A DNA stretch of 20,723 bases from a virus: positions 1 to 20,723 of the IMG/VR virus record IMGVR_UViG_3300020083_000864, one strand, 5' to 3'. Both the position numbers and the translations under genes were made by a program. The notes below the pieces were generated by a model. That model was not told the DNA's origin. It ran no database searches and saw only the letters and a list, made by a program, of their open reading frames with translations. Shown one piece after another: positions 6,482-12,988 of the stretch (the first letter of the stretch is position 1; each line of letters begins with the position of its first letter).

Positions 6482-6760
6482 ATGCAAAATCGTCCTTGGG
6501 ATATTTGGTGGGATTTTCACTGGAATGACAATGAAGGTTGCATCAGCGGCATTGTAATTGAAACCAATCTACCGGGACATAATGGCTTTCTACACAAATA
6601 TTCAATTTATGATATTGTGGATGAAAATGGTCATGTTGATCTTTGGATTGAAAACGAATTCCAACAAATCAGGGACGATTTAAAATCTGGTAGGGTATCA
6701 ATTAACAAAGTCGATAGTAAGTATTTTAATAAATTTAAAAGGAAAGTAAAATGTCAGTAA
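6482..6760 (+). CDS. Hypothetical protein, Trp-rich N terminus
   Basis: 92 residues, unrecognised. The ATG is four bases after the gapR stop, and GGAG within the last gapR codons (about 6471-6474) serves as ribosome site, so translation is probably coupled. The N terminus is striking: five Trp in the first 18 residues (RPWDIWWDFHWND), followed by a beta-rich middle and a basic C terminus (KYFNKFKRKVKCQ). It overlaps the next gene by ten bases. There is no membrane segment. No function can be assigned. Confidence 0.7.
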   Translation: MQNRPWDIWWDFHWNDNEGCISGIVIETNLPGHNGFLHKYSIYDIVDENGHVDLWIENEFQQIRDDLKSGRVSINKVDSKYFNKFKRKVKCQ

Positions 6761-7176
6761 TATCAGATATTAAAGCTGCCAGAGTTTCGGCACTTAAAAA
6801 TAAACAAAAAGATGTGGCATCATTTCTAAGCTTTGTGATTGGCTCTCTAGAGGCTATTGGTAAAAATGCTGGCAACCGTGAGACTACGGATGATGAAGCC
6901 ATTGCAGCTATCAAGAAGATTATTCAGAAAAATAATGAAATTCTGGAAGTATCTAAATCAGAAGCGACGAATGCAAGCCTATCATTTCAAAATGAGATTT
7001 TAGAATTGTATCTTCCGCAGATGGTCAGCGAAGATGATCTTCGTGCCTTCATCAACTCTATTTCACTTGACAACCCCAACAAAGGTCTGTATATGAAAGA
7101 GGTCAAGGCTAAGTATGGGCAATCAGTAGACATGAAGCTTGCAGGCAAGATAATTGACGAAAAACTATCGGATTAA
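6751..7176 (+). CDS. YqeY/GatB-like protein
   Basis: 141 residues, close to the roughly 150 of bacterial YqeY. AAGGAAAG lies within the preceding gene. Family features in order: N-terminal 'ISDIKAARVSALKNKQKDVASFLSFVIGSLE' helix, 'TDDEAIAAIKKIIQKNNE', 'FQNEILELYLPQMVSEDDL' with the characteristic Glu-x3-Leu-x2-Tyr-Leu-Pro-x2-Val/Leu, and a C-terminal helix pair with 'KAKYGQSVDMKLAGKIIDEKL'. YqeY resembles the tRNA-binding tail domain of GatB in tRNA amidotransferase; its biological role is uncertain. Its neighbour is a peptidyl-tRNA hydrolase-like gene four bases downstream, which fits a tRNA-related module. Confidence 0.85.
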   Translation: MSVISDIKAARVSALKNKQKDVASFLSFVIGSLEAIGKNAGNRETTDDEAIAAIKKIIQKNNEILEVSKSEATNASLSFQNEILELYLPQMVSEDDLRAFINSISLDNPNKGLYMKEVKAKYGQSVDMKLAGKIIDEKLSD

Positions 7177-7180
7177 ATAA

Positions 7181-7579
7181 ATGACAAAATCAGTTCTATA
7201 CATCATAATGAGAACAGACATGAATTCGGCCAATGCAGGAAAAATGATGGCTCAAGCAAGCCATGCCTCTAATGCGTTTGTAAATAATGCCGCCAAAGTT
7301 GGCAAAGATATTTCTTCTTGGACCCAAGAAACTAATCAAGGTTTTGGAACAGTGTATGTTCTGGACGGAGGTTCTATTTCTAACATTGAAAAGAAAATCT
7401 CAATGCTTTGGTCTATGGGTAATATTCTCGCAGATTTGGTTGTCGATCCAACCTATCCACTCATTGATGGCACTGCAATTCATTATCTAAACATTGCCAC
7501 GTGTGCGTATGTATACGCAGATGAGAATGTAATGGATCAAGTGAAATTTGTTCTGAGTGATATGTCTCTTCACCCATGA
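7181..7579 (+). CDS. PTH2-like peptidyl-tRNA hydrolase family protein
   Basis: 132 residues. No good ribosome site is visible; the ATG comes four bases after the YqeY stop, so coupling is likely. The N terminus has the PTH2 hallmark: a strand ending in Arg-Thr-Asp-Met, then 'SANAGKMMAQASHASNAF' (residues about 16-33), matching Gly-Lys-x2-Ala-Gln-x2-His-Ala. The middle carries 'LVVDPTYPLIDGTAIHYLNIATCAYV', which fits the second half of the fold. PTH2 enzymes release peptides from tRNA in archaea and eukaryotes and have bacterial and phage homologues of unproven activity. The gene overlaps the next by ATGA. Confidence 0.75.
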   Translation: MTKSVLYIIMRTDMNSANAGKMMAQASHASNAFVNNAAKVGKDISSWTQETNQGFGTVYVLDGGSISNIEKKISMLWSMGNILADLVVDPTYPLIDGTAIHYLNIATCAYVYADENVMDQVKFVLSDMSLHP

Positions 7580-8076
7580 AGTATTATGCAGGAATAGGAA
7601 GTCGCGCGACTCCTACTAAGTTCAAATCTATCATGGCAAACACTGCAACTTTTCTTTATGAGAAAGGTTATATACTAAGGTCTGGCGGTGCGGCTGGTGC
7701 AGATTCTTTCTTTGAAGAAGGCGCACCACCAGAGGGTAGACGGATATACCTTCCGTTCGATGGGTTTCAGAAAAAATTCGTCAACGGTAAGGATTATATC
7801 ATTCCACCCTTTAACGACTACTACACCAAAAAGCTGCATCCGAAACCAAACAGGCTCAACGAAGACGGTCAGTTATATATGTCAAGAAATGCAAATCAGG
7901 TGTTAGGAGATGATCTTAAAACGCCTGCATCTTTCATATTGTGCTGGACGCCAAATGGTGAGATGACAGGTGGGACAGCCCAAGCGATTCGCATCGCCAA
8001 GTTGTATAACATTCCAGTATTTAATTTTGCGACTCAGATACCAGAGATTAAATACTACTTAGAAAATTTTATTTGA
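7576..8076 (+). CDS. SLOG/DprA-like nucleotide-binding protein
   Basis: 166 residues; start overlaps the previous stop as ATGA. Features of the SLOG (SMF/DprA-LOG) Rossmann fold: 'YYAGIGSRATP' (residues 3-13), 'LRSGGAAGADSFFEEGA' (34-50) with the Gly-Gly-Ala-x-Gly-Ala-Asp loop, 'RIYLPFDGF' (56-64), and 'LCWTPNGEMTGGTAQAIRIA' (122-141) with Thr-Gly-Gly-Thr. SLOG domains bind nucleotides or nucleotide-derived ligands; related domains act in DprA DNA loading, in LOG cytokinin enzymes and as sensors in Thoeris ThsA. Being translationally joined to NadE suggests a ligand from NAD metabolism, but this is inference. Confidence 0.85.
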   Translation: MKYYAGIGSRATPTKFKSIMANTATFLYEKGYILRSGGAAGADSFFEEGAPPEGRRIYLPFDGFQKKFVNGKDYIIPPFNDYYTKKLHPKPNRLNEDGQLYMSRNANQVLGDDLKTPASFILCWTPNGEMTGGTAQAIRIAKLYNIPVFNFATQIPEIKYYLENFI

Positions 8077-8087
8077 AAGGAAGACAC

Positions 8088-9197
8088 ATGGATGTAAAAT
8101 CTATGCTAGAAAATGCTACCAATGCTGCAATCGAATATGACAACGGGATTTTTGAACGAATTCTTTACAACTCCCGACAGAATGAAGCAGAACCACTAAG
8201 CCCTTGGATGCACCATATGCTAAAAAGCGTAGTTTGTAAACCACTATATTTTTATCATGGACATGAGCAAGATATTACGGATTATGTTGTAAGTTCAGTT
8301 ATAGATTATGTTGATGCAACGGGCATTACAAACTTTGTTGTAGGCGTTTCAGGTGGCGCAGATTCCGCAACCGTTCTAGCCGTTCTTAAAGCAGCACAAG
8401 CAAAAAACTCAGACATTAAAATTCACGCATATACCCTTCCTATTAATCAAAAACCAAAAGAAGTCGATCTTGCAAAAGAAGTGTGTGAATTTCTTGGCAT
8501 TAAACTCAACTACAAAGATTTGACTTATGCAGCAAGTGTTATGGTAGATGATATTGGATTAGATTCTGAAAATTCCAGTGATTACAATATACGTAGGGGA
8601 AATGTATATGCTAGACTGCGTATGACATACCTGTATGATGCTGCCAAGTCTGTAAATGGCATTGTGGTAAGCACTGACAATTTCTCAGAATATTCAGCAG
8701 GCTTATTCACAGTGAACGGTGATGTGGGAGACTTTGCCCCTCTACAAAGCTTCTTCAAATCCACAGAAATTCCTGTAATTGCACAAGAGCTAGGTCTGCC
8801 CGAAAAGTTCTGGCGCGTTGTCCCTACGGACGGATTAGGCATTTCAAATTCAGATGAAGACCAACTTGGTATGACTTATCTTGAATGGGATATTCTCACG
8901 ATATCATATCTTTCATTAGTCGGAATTACTAACAAATATATGGAAGCAAAAACAGGCATTGAGCATATCAAGTTTGACCATGAAATGGTTGAAGAGGTAA
9001 TTCTTCTAGGCGTATCAGATGAAATGGAAGCATCTGAACAAGATAAAGAAAAGCTTAAAATCTTTCTAGACAGAATTTATTCAACATGGTTCAAACGATA
9101 CGGAACAATTAGAGTAACAGATGGTGTAGTGAATAAACTAGAACTATTACACTATACTGAGATTGCGACTACTGTTCCAGACAGTCCAATGTTCTAA
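8088..9197 (+). CDS. nadE: NAD+ synthetase, ammonia-dependent type
   Basis: 369 residues from the ATG at 8088, which follows AAAGGAAG; an in-frame TTG at 8073 overlaps the previous stop. The PP-loop is SGGADS (88-93), then 'RRGNVYARLRMTYLYD' (169-184), 'VVSTDNFSEYSAGLFTVNGD' (193-212), 'DFAPLQSFFKSTEI' (215-228) and 'DEDQLGMTYLEWD' (256-268), all NadE signatures. The enzyme adenylates nicotinic acid adenine dinucleotide and amidates it to NAD+. There is no glutaminase domain, so ammonia would be the nitrogen donor. At 369 residues it exceeds E. coli NadE (275) by an N-terminal arm of about 70 residues and a longer C-terminal part. It probably raises NAD+ during infection, which could offset NAD-depleting host defences. 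Confidence 0.93.
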   Translation: MDVKSMLENATNAAIEYDNGIFERILYNSRQNEAEPLSPWMHHMLKSVVCKPLYFYHGHEQDITDYVVSSVIDYVDATGITNFVVGVSGGADSATVLAVLKAAQAKNSDIKIHAYTLPINQKPKEVDLAKEVCEFLGIKLNYKDLTYAASVMVDDIGLDSENSSDYNIRRGNVYARLRMTYLYDAAKSVNGIVVSTDNFSEYSAGLFTVNGDVGDFAPLQSFFKSTEIPVIAQELGLPEKFWRVVPTDGLGISNSDEDQLGMTYLEWDILTISYLSLVGITNKYMEAKTGIEHIKFDHEMVEEVILLGVSDEMEASEQDKEKLKIFLDRIYSTWFKRYGTIRVTDGVVNKLELLHYTEIATTVPDSPMF

Positions 9198-9209
9198 TAC
9201 GCGAATAAA

Positions 9210-9233
9210 AAAAGAGGGCCGAAGCCCTCTTTT
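9210..9233. terminator. Bidirectional terminator between nadE and gene 23
   Basis: Ten-pair perfect stem, AAAAGAGGGC (9210-9219) with GCCCTCTTTT (9224-9233), loop CGAA. T runs follow on both strands, so it ends both the plus-strand accessory operon and the minus-strand capsid operon. Confidence 0.9.
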
Positions 9234-9252
9234 CTTTTAGATTAAGTAAAAC

Positions 9253-10581
9253 TTACATCAAGTTTTCGATGTAAATCTTACGGTAGTAAACGTTGGAGTT
9301 AGCAACGATAGAACCATCAGAAGGGTTAGCACCACCGGAGAATGGGTTCGCAACCATGCCGTAGCGGGTTTTGAAGCCAATTTTCGGCTGGAATGAATGC
9401 TCACCGATTGCACGGACCATTTGCATTGGGACGTATGGGCAGTAGAACAAACCAGCGTCGAATGAAGATGCACCTTTATAACCGACAACTAGATACTGAC
9501 CAGCAGCATATGGGTCGATATAAACGCGGTAACGACCGTTTAGAACACCAGCGAAGGTATTACCAGTATCGTCTACGTTTAGAGCATTTGAATTCAAAGC
9601 AGGGGTGTAGTCTAGAACACCAGCCATTTGTAGCGCAGAAGCAACGTCTGAGGAACAAATAACGATGTTACCTTTACCTCTACGTGTAGCTTTAGCGATA
9701 GCGTTAGCTTCACGGTCGATTTGGAACATCAAGCCCTTGAATTTCTCAACTGACCAACGGCCATTTGCGTCAACGTCAAGGTCGAATGTGCCTGCAACAG
9801 CAGTCTCAGCAGCACCGGCGACAGCAGAAGTCCAAATGCTACGGATCAACTCACGGTTGATTTCAACAATGATTTCTGAGGACAGGATGTTTGCCAATTC
9901 GGCTTCTGCGTTTAGACCATGAACAGCTTTCAAGTCTTGTGCTAGTTCAGTGGTGTATTCTGCTTTCAAAGCACGTGATCTAGCTTGAACAGCAACTTTT
10001 TCGATGCTGAAAGCCATCTCAGCGAAGTCATTGGTGCCGGGAATGGAACCTAGAGCTTCGGCAGCAGCAGTTGTCATGGCTACACCATTTGATACACCAG
10101 CACCCGGAATAGAACCAGAATGTGGGAAGTTTGGAGTGCCACCGGTAGCTGTTCTATCACCAGAAAATGCGGTGTTAGCTTCACCGTAGAATGCTTCTGG
10201 GCCAGTTTGGCTAACATAACGTGAACGCATTGCGAAGACTAGGCCAGTAGGACCGGTCATTGGCTGAACGCCAGCAATATCGTAAGCAATTAGGTTAGGC
10301 ATTGCACGACGAACAAGTGAAATCAACACAGGGTCGTAACCAGCAACAGGACCACCAGCATTAGCTGCACTAGAGTAACCACCGGTGCCTGCGGCGTTGG
10401 TGTGTGTTTCTAGCAAGCTAGTAAGACTTGCAGAAGAACCATCTTCCTGCAAAGCTTTTAGAGTGTTTTCAAGAACGACAGCAGTTGTGTCTCTCTTGAC
10501 ATTTGATTCGATAGGCGCGAAATTTGTATTTTCAAGAATCGGTGCCCATCTTTTGGATATCTCACGGTTTTCCAGAGTCAT
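9253..10581 (-). CDS. 23: Major capsid protein gp23
   Basis: 442 residues; GGAGAG lies at normal distance before the ATG. The sequence matches T4-type gp23 from the start ('ISKRWAPILE'), through 'PVAGYDPVLISLVRRAMPNLIAYDIAGVQPMTGPTGLVFAMRS' in the N-terminal half, to 'GYKGASSFDAGLFYCPYVPMQMVRA' and 'TRYGMVANPF' near the C terminus. gp23 forms the hexamers of the prolate head. T4 gp23 loses its first 65 residues to the gp21 protease; here Leu56-Leu57-Glu58 fits the Leu/Ile-x-Glu cleavage pattern and is a likely site. It is the last gene of the structural series in this window, with its own late promoter at 10618 and a strong terminator downstream. Confidence 0.97.
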   Translation of the reverse strand: MTLENREISKRWAPILENTNFAPIESNVKRDTTAVVLENTLKALQEDGSSASLTSLLETHTNAAGTGGYSSAANAGGPVAGYDPVLISLVRRAMPNLIAYDIAGVQPMTGPTGLVFAMRSRYVSQTGPEAFYGEANTAFSGDRTATGGTPNFPHSGSIPGAGVSNGVAMTTAAAEALGSIPGTNDFAEMAFSIEKVAVQARSRALKAEYTTELAQDLKAVHGLNAEAELANILSSEIIVEINRELIRSIWTSAVAGAAETAVAGTFDLDVDANGRWSVEKFKGLMFQIDREANAIAKATRRGKGNIVICSSDVASALQMAGVLDYTPALNSNALNVDDTGNTFAGVLNGRYRVYIDPYAAGQYLVVGYKGASSFDAGLFYCPYVPMQMVRAIGEHSFQPKIGFKTRYGMVANPFSGGANPSDGSIVANSNVYYRKIYIENLM

Positions 10582-10617
10582 CGTTTTATCTCTCCTTAGT
10601 TTAAAACTTAATAATAT

Positions 10618-10625
10618 TATTTATA
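10618..10625 (-). promoter_or_regulatory. Late promoter for gene 23
   Basis: TATTTATA on the plus strand, so exact TATAAATA on the minus strand, between the gp22 stop (10627) and the gp23 start (10581). Confidence 0.85.
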
Positions 10626-10626
10626 A

Positions 10627-11592
10627 TTATGCGAAATTACGCGCGTTGATTGCTTGAGCAATTGCATTAATGTGAACATCTTCACTCAAAGCAGTTGCGG
10701 TTGGCTCTTCTTTAACGATAGGCGCTTCTTCTTTTTCCTCAACAACAATCTGACTCTGGAAGAATGATTCTTTAATAGAAATCAAATCTTGTTTGAAGGT
10801 GTCTGCGTCTTCTTTAACTAGTTTCTTTGAAAGAGAACGTAGTTTTTCAGACTGGCTGGTTGTTAGTCCCTCAGAAACTTCGGTGAAAATCAACTCAGAT
10901 TTCAATTCTGCCAATTCTTTTCTAGCAGCAATGCCTTCTAGAATAGCTTCATTTGTGTTAGCATTTGCGGTTGCAAGTTCTTCTTCCAATGCTGCGATAG
11001 CTTCTGCATTGTCAACGTCAACCATGATTTCATGCTCTACGAACAAGTCTTTCATGCTGTTAACAAAAGCTTCTGCGATTTCTACAGTTCTAGCGTCTTG
11101 AATTGCAATTCTGTTTTCTTCTAGCCATTTAGCGGAAGCATCTTCCATAAATGTATTTAGATTTTCTTCAAGTTCAGCAATTTGAGCTTCGTGTGCTTCT
11201 TTTAGAGCAGCAACTTCGGCATCGTGAGCTTCAACAATAGCAGCTTTTTCAGCTTCTAGTTTTGCTTCAACAATAGCTTCTGCTTCCGCAGCAACAGCAG
11301 CTTCAAAAACTACTTTCAACTTGTGTTTAGCTTCCTCAGATAGTTCAACACCTTCGAATACGCGAAGAACATCAGTCTCGCCTTCAACTACGGTATCTTT
11401 ACCTTCTTCGGTTTCTTCGCCTTCGGATAGTGGAGGCTCTGGTAGGGTTTCGGCGTTAGGATCAACTTTCTTTTTCAAGTCAGCTTTGCGATCTTTGACT
11501 TTGCCACCTTCACCGTCTACAGGGGTCGGCACGTGTGAAACGCCATCGGCGCTCATGATCTTGCCTTCTTCTGCTAGGTTTTCGACTGTCAT
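10627..11592 (-). CDS. 22: Prohead core scaffold protein gp22
   Basis: 321 residues, longer than T4 gp22 (269), with AAGGAG before the ATG. Residues about 20-75 are Pro-, Glu- and Lys-rich and look disordered. Then 'GVELSEEAKHKLKVVFEAAV' opens the conserved scaffold region, followed by a long Ala/Glu coiled coil and the C-terminal pattern 'SEGLTTSQSEKLRSLSKKL' and 'DLISIKESFF', as in T4-like gp22. The protein fills the prohead and is degraded by gp21 during maturation. Its place between genes 21 and 23 is the T4 order. Two tandem late promoters and three more further upstream serve it, which fits the large amounts needed. Confidence 0.93.
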   Translation of the reverse strand: MTVENLAEEGKIMSADGVSHVPTPVDGEGGKVKDRKADLKKKVDPNAETLPEPPLSEGEETEEGKDTVVEGETDVLRVFEGVELSEEAKHKLKVVFEAAVAAEAEAIVEAKLEAEKAAIVEAHDAEVAALKEAHEAQIAELEENLNTFMEDASAKWLEENRIAIQDARTVEIAEAFVNSMKDLFVEHEIMVDVDNAEAIAALEEELATANANTNEAILEGIAARKELAELKSELIFTEVSEGLTTSQSEKLRSLSKKLVKEDADTFKQDLISIKESFFQSQIVVEEKEEAPIVKEEPTATALSEDVHINAIAQAINARNFA

Positions 11593-11634
11593 ATTGTTCT
11601 CCTTAGAATAAGTTCAATTCTTCCAAATTGTTTT

Positions 11635-11650
11635 TATTTATATATTTATA
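11635..11650 (-). promoter_or_regulatory. Two tandem late promoters for gene 22
   Basis: TATTTATATATTTATA on the plus strand holds two abutting copies of the minus-strand late element TATAAATA (11643-11650 and 11635-11642), 43-58 bases before the gp22 start. Confidence 0.8.
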
Positions 11651-11734
11651 CTTTTCCAGTTTTCACCGTAAAGTGTCACCAAAACATGGACTTCACATAC
11701 TATCATGAGGACGGATGTTTGCCACAGTTAACTT

Positions 11735-11742
11735 TATTTATA
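11735..11742 (-). promoter_or_regulatory. Late promoter, third copy upstream of gene 22
   Basis: Exact minus-strand TATAAATA in the gp21-gp22 gap, about 143 bases before the gp22 start. Confidence 0.65.
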
Positions 11743-11759
11743 ATTTCAGATATTTCTAT

Positions 11760-11767
11760 TATTTATA
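11760..11767 (-). promoter_or_regulatory. Late promoter, fourth copy upstream of gene 22
   Basis: Exact minus-strand TATAAATA in the gp21-gp22 gap, 25 bases from the copy at 11735. Confidence 0.65.
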
Positions 11768-11787
11768 ATAACGCAAATCTATGAAAT

Positions 11788-11795
11788 TATTTATA
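11788..11795 (-). promoter_or_regulatory. Late promoter, fifth copy upstream of gene 22
   Basis: Exact minus-strand TATAAATA just downstream of the gp21 terminator hairpin. Confidence 0.65.
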
Positions 11796-11810
11796 ACATT
11801 TTGCATTAAA

Positions 11811-11838
11811 ATGCACCAGATAGTTGCATCTGGTGCAT
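11811..11838 (-). terminator. Terminator after gene 21
   Basis: Perfect 11-pair stem (11811-11821 with 11828-11838), loop of six, four bases past the gp21 stop codon. On the minus strand the hairpin is followed by TTTAATGC, a modest T tail, so termination may be partial. Confidence 0.65.
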
Positions 11839-11842
11839 AATA

Positions 11843-12517
11843 TTATTTAGATGAAATCGCTTTCATAAAGTTAGAAAATGCCTTAATAACACTTTCTTCG
11901 TTGAATTTTTTTGCAGTTGGGGTATATTCAGCTTTAAGCTCTGCAATAGTATTTTCAATCATTTCTTGAGCAACCCAATTACCAGAAGCTATATCATAAT
12001 AGTATTGGGTGTTTTCCATTATACCATTAACAAAACAATCTGGACCGCTAGGATCAGTAACAATATCAACTGTGACCAAATGGAAATCTTTTACTTCCAT
12101 GATACCGTTGTAGTTCTTTTGGACTTGACCTAAACCTCTGGTGGAAACGCCGATCTTAACGCCTTCTTCCATGAATGTTTTAACAATGTTGCCCATTGGG
12201 GTTGAAAGAATTTTAGCTTTTCCGTAGAAATCATTGCCGTTTCTTTCCATTTCAACGATCAAATGGGAAATTCTGTCTTCATTTAGTTTAGGGCCGTCTG
12301 GATGACCTAGTTCGCCCAAAGCTCTTTTTGCAGAAACAAATGAGTCATTATATCTAACCATTTCTTTTTCTAGAAGGTCAGATGGGTATACTCTACCATT
12401 TCTGTTTTTAATGTTGCCTTGCATGAAAATACCTTCGATGAAATAGTTTTTCTTATCACCGACACTTTCAGTAAGAGCAACGCAGTTATCTTCGTATACT
12501 TCTCTTATTAACTTCAT
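11843..12517 (-). CDS. 21: Prohead core protease gp21
   Basis: 224 residues, like T4 gp21 (212). The serine protease motifs are in place: 'NRNGRVYP' (residues 38-45), the catalytic His in 'GELGHPDGP' (His72) and the catalytic Ser in 'GVSTRGLG' (Ser125), followed by 'VTVDIVTDPSGPDC'. The fold is related to herpesvirus assembly proteases. Packaged inside the prohead, it cleaves scaffold and capsid proteins after Leu/Ile-x-Glu and then itself. A late promoter lies at 12549 and a hairpin follows the stop codon. The ribosome site is a modest AGGGA. Confidence 0.96.
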   Translation of the reverse strand: MKLIREVYEDNCVALTESVGDKKNYFIEGIFMQGNIKNRNGRVYPSDLLEKEMVRYNDSFVSAKRALGELGHPDGPKLNEDRISHLIVEMERNGNDFYGKAKILSTPMGNIVKTFMEEGVKIGVSTRGLGQVQKNYNGIMEVKDFHLVTVDIVTDPSGPDCFVNGIMENTQYYYDIASGNWVAQEMIENTIAELKAEYTPTAKKFNEESVIKAFSNFMKAISSK

Positions 12518-12548
12518 TTGATATTTCCCTTGATGTAGTATTTACTTT

Positions 12549-12556
12549 TATTTATA
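12549..12556 (-). promoter_or_regulatory. Late promoter for gene 21
   Basis: Exact minus-strand TATAAATA in the 51-base gap between the core-protein stop (12569) and the gp21 start (12517). Confidence 0.85.
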
Positions 12557-12568
12557 ATTTTCCGAATA

Positions 12569-12988
12569 TTACACGAAACGTTTAGCGAAATCAATTAGAT
12601 CAATATCGTTATCAAGAGCATAATTTATGTTTTCTTCACTAAGTTGTGATAGAATTTCAGTATATTCTTCTTTAAGGTCTTCGTCGTCACCACATGCTTC
12701 ATCAATAATTTTTTTCAAAACTTCTTGGGCATCGTGACGTGCTTCTTCGGCGTCATTAATTTCATCTTCACCTTGAATGTTCAAATTGGCTTCGTAAACT
12801 TGAACATCCTTGCCGTTCTTATAATCGGCAAGTCTGGTGAATTTTTTAATATCGCCGCCAGTGAATTGATCCTCAACATCAATAGGGTAATCTATCAATA
12901 TTGTGACGTGCTTGTTCATGAAATCAATCTCATCGCCAGCTACAGGACGTGCTACCTCTGAGACAAATTGGCGAAATGATTTACTCAT
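12569..12988 (-). CDS. Small head protein in the gp67/gp68 position
   Basis: 139 residues. It starts inside the end of the portal gene (8-base overlap), with a GAGGA ribosome site in the portal's last codons. T4 has the small prohead core genes 67 (80 residues) and 68 (141 residues) exactly here; the length and the start 'SKSFRQFVSEV' recall gp68, since small head proteins of T4-like phages often begin with a Lys-Ser-Phe-x-Gln-Phe pattern. The protein is acidic, with 'DDEDLKEEYTEIL' and a helical C-terminal half. It could be a core component cut by gp21, but I see no decisive motif, so the identity rests mainly on position. Confidence 0.6.
   Translation of the reverse strand: MSKSFRQFVSEVARPVAGDEIDFMNKHVTILIDYPIDVEDQFTGGDIKKFTRLADYKNGKDVQVYEANLNIQGEDEINDAEEARHDAQEVLKKIIDEACGDDEDLKEEYTEILSQLSEENINYALDNDIDLIDFAKRFV

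Noticed and set aside
10610-10621. Twelve-base palindrome AATAATATTATT before gene 23
   Set aside because: Pure A/T sequence overlapping the late promoter; such palindromes are expected in AT-rich gaps and it has no supporting structure.
9393-11611. Several plus-strand open frames across genes 22 and 23
   Set aside because: They lie opposite strongly supported capsid and scaffold genes and show no motifs or ribosome sites.
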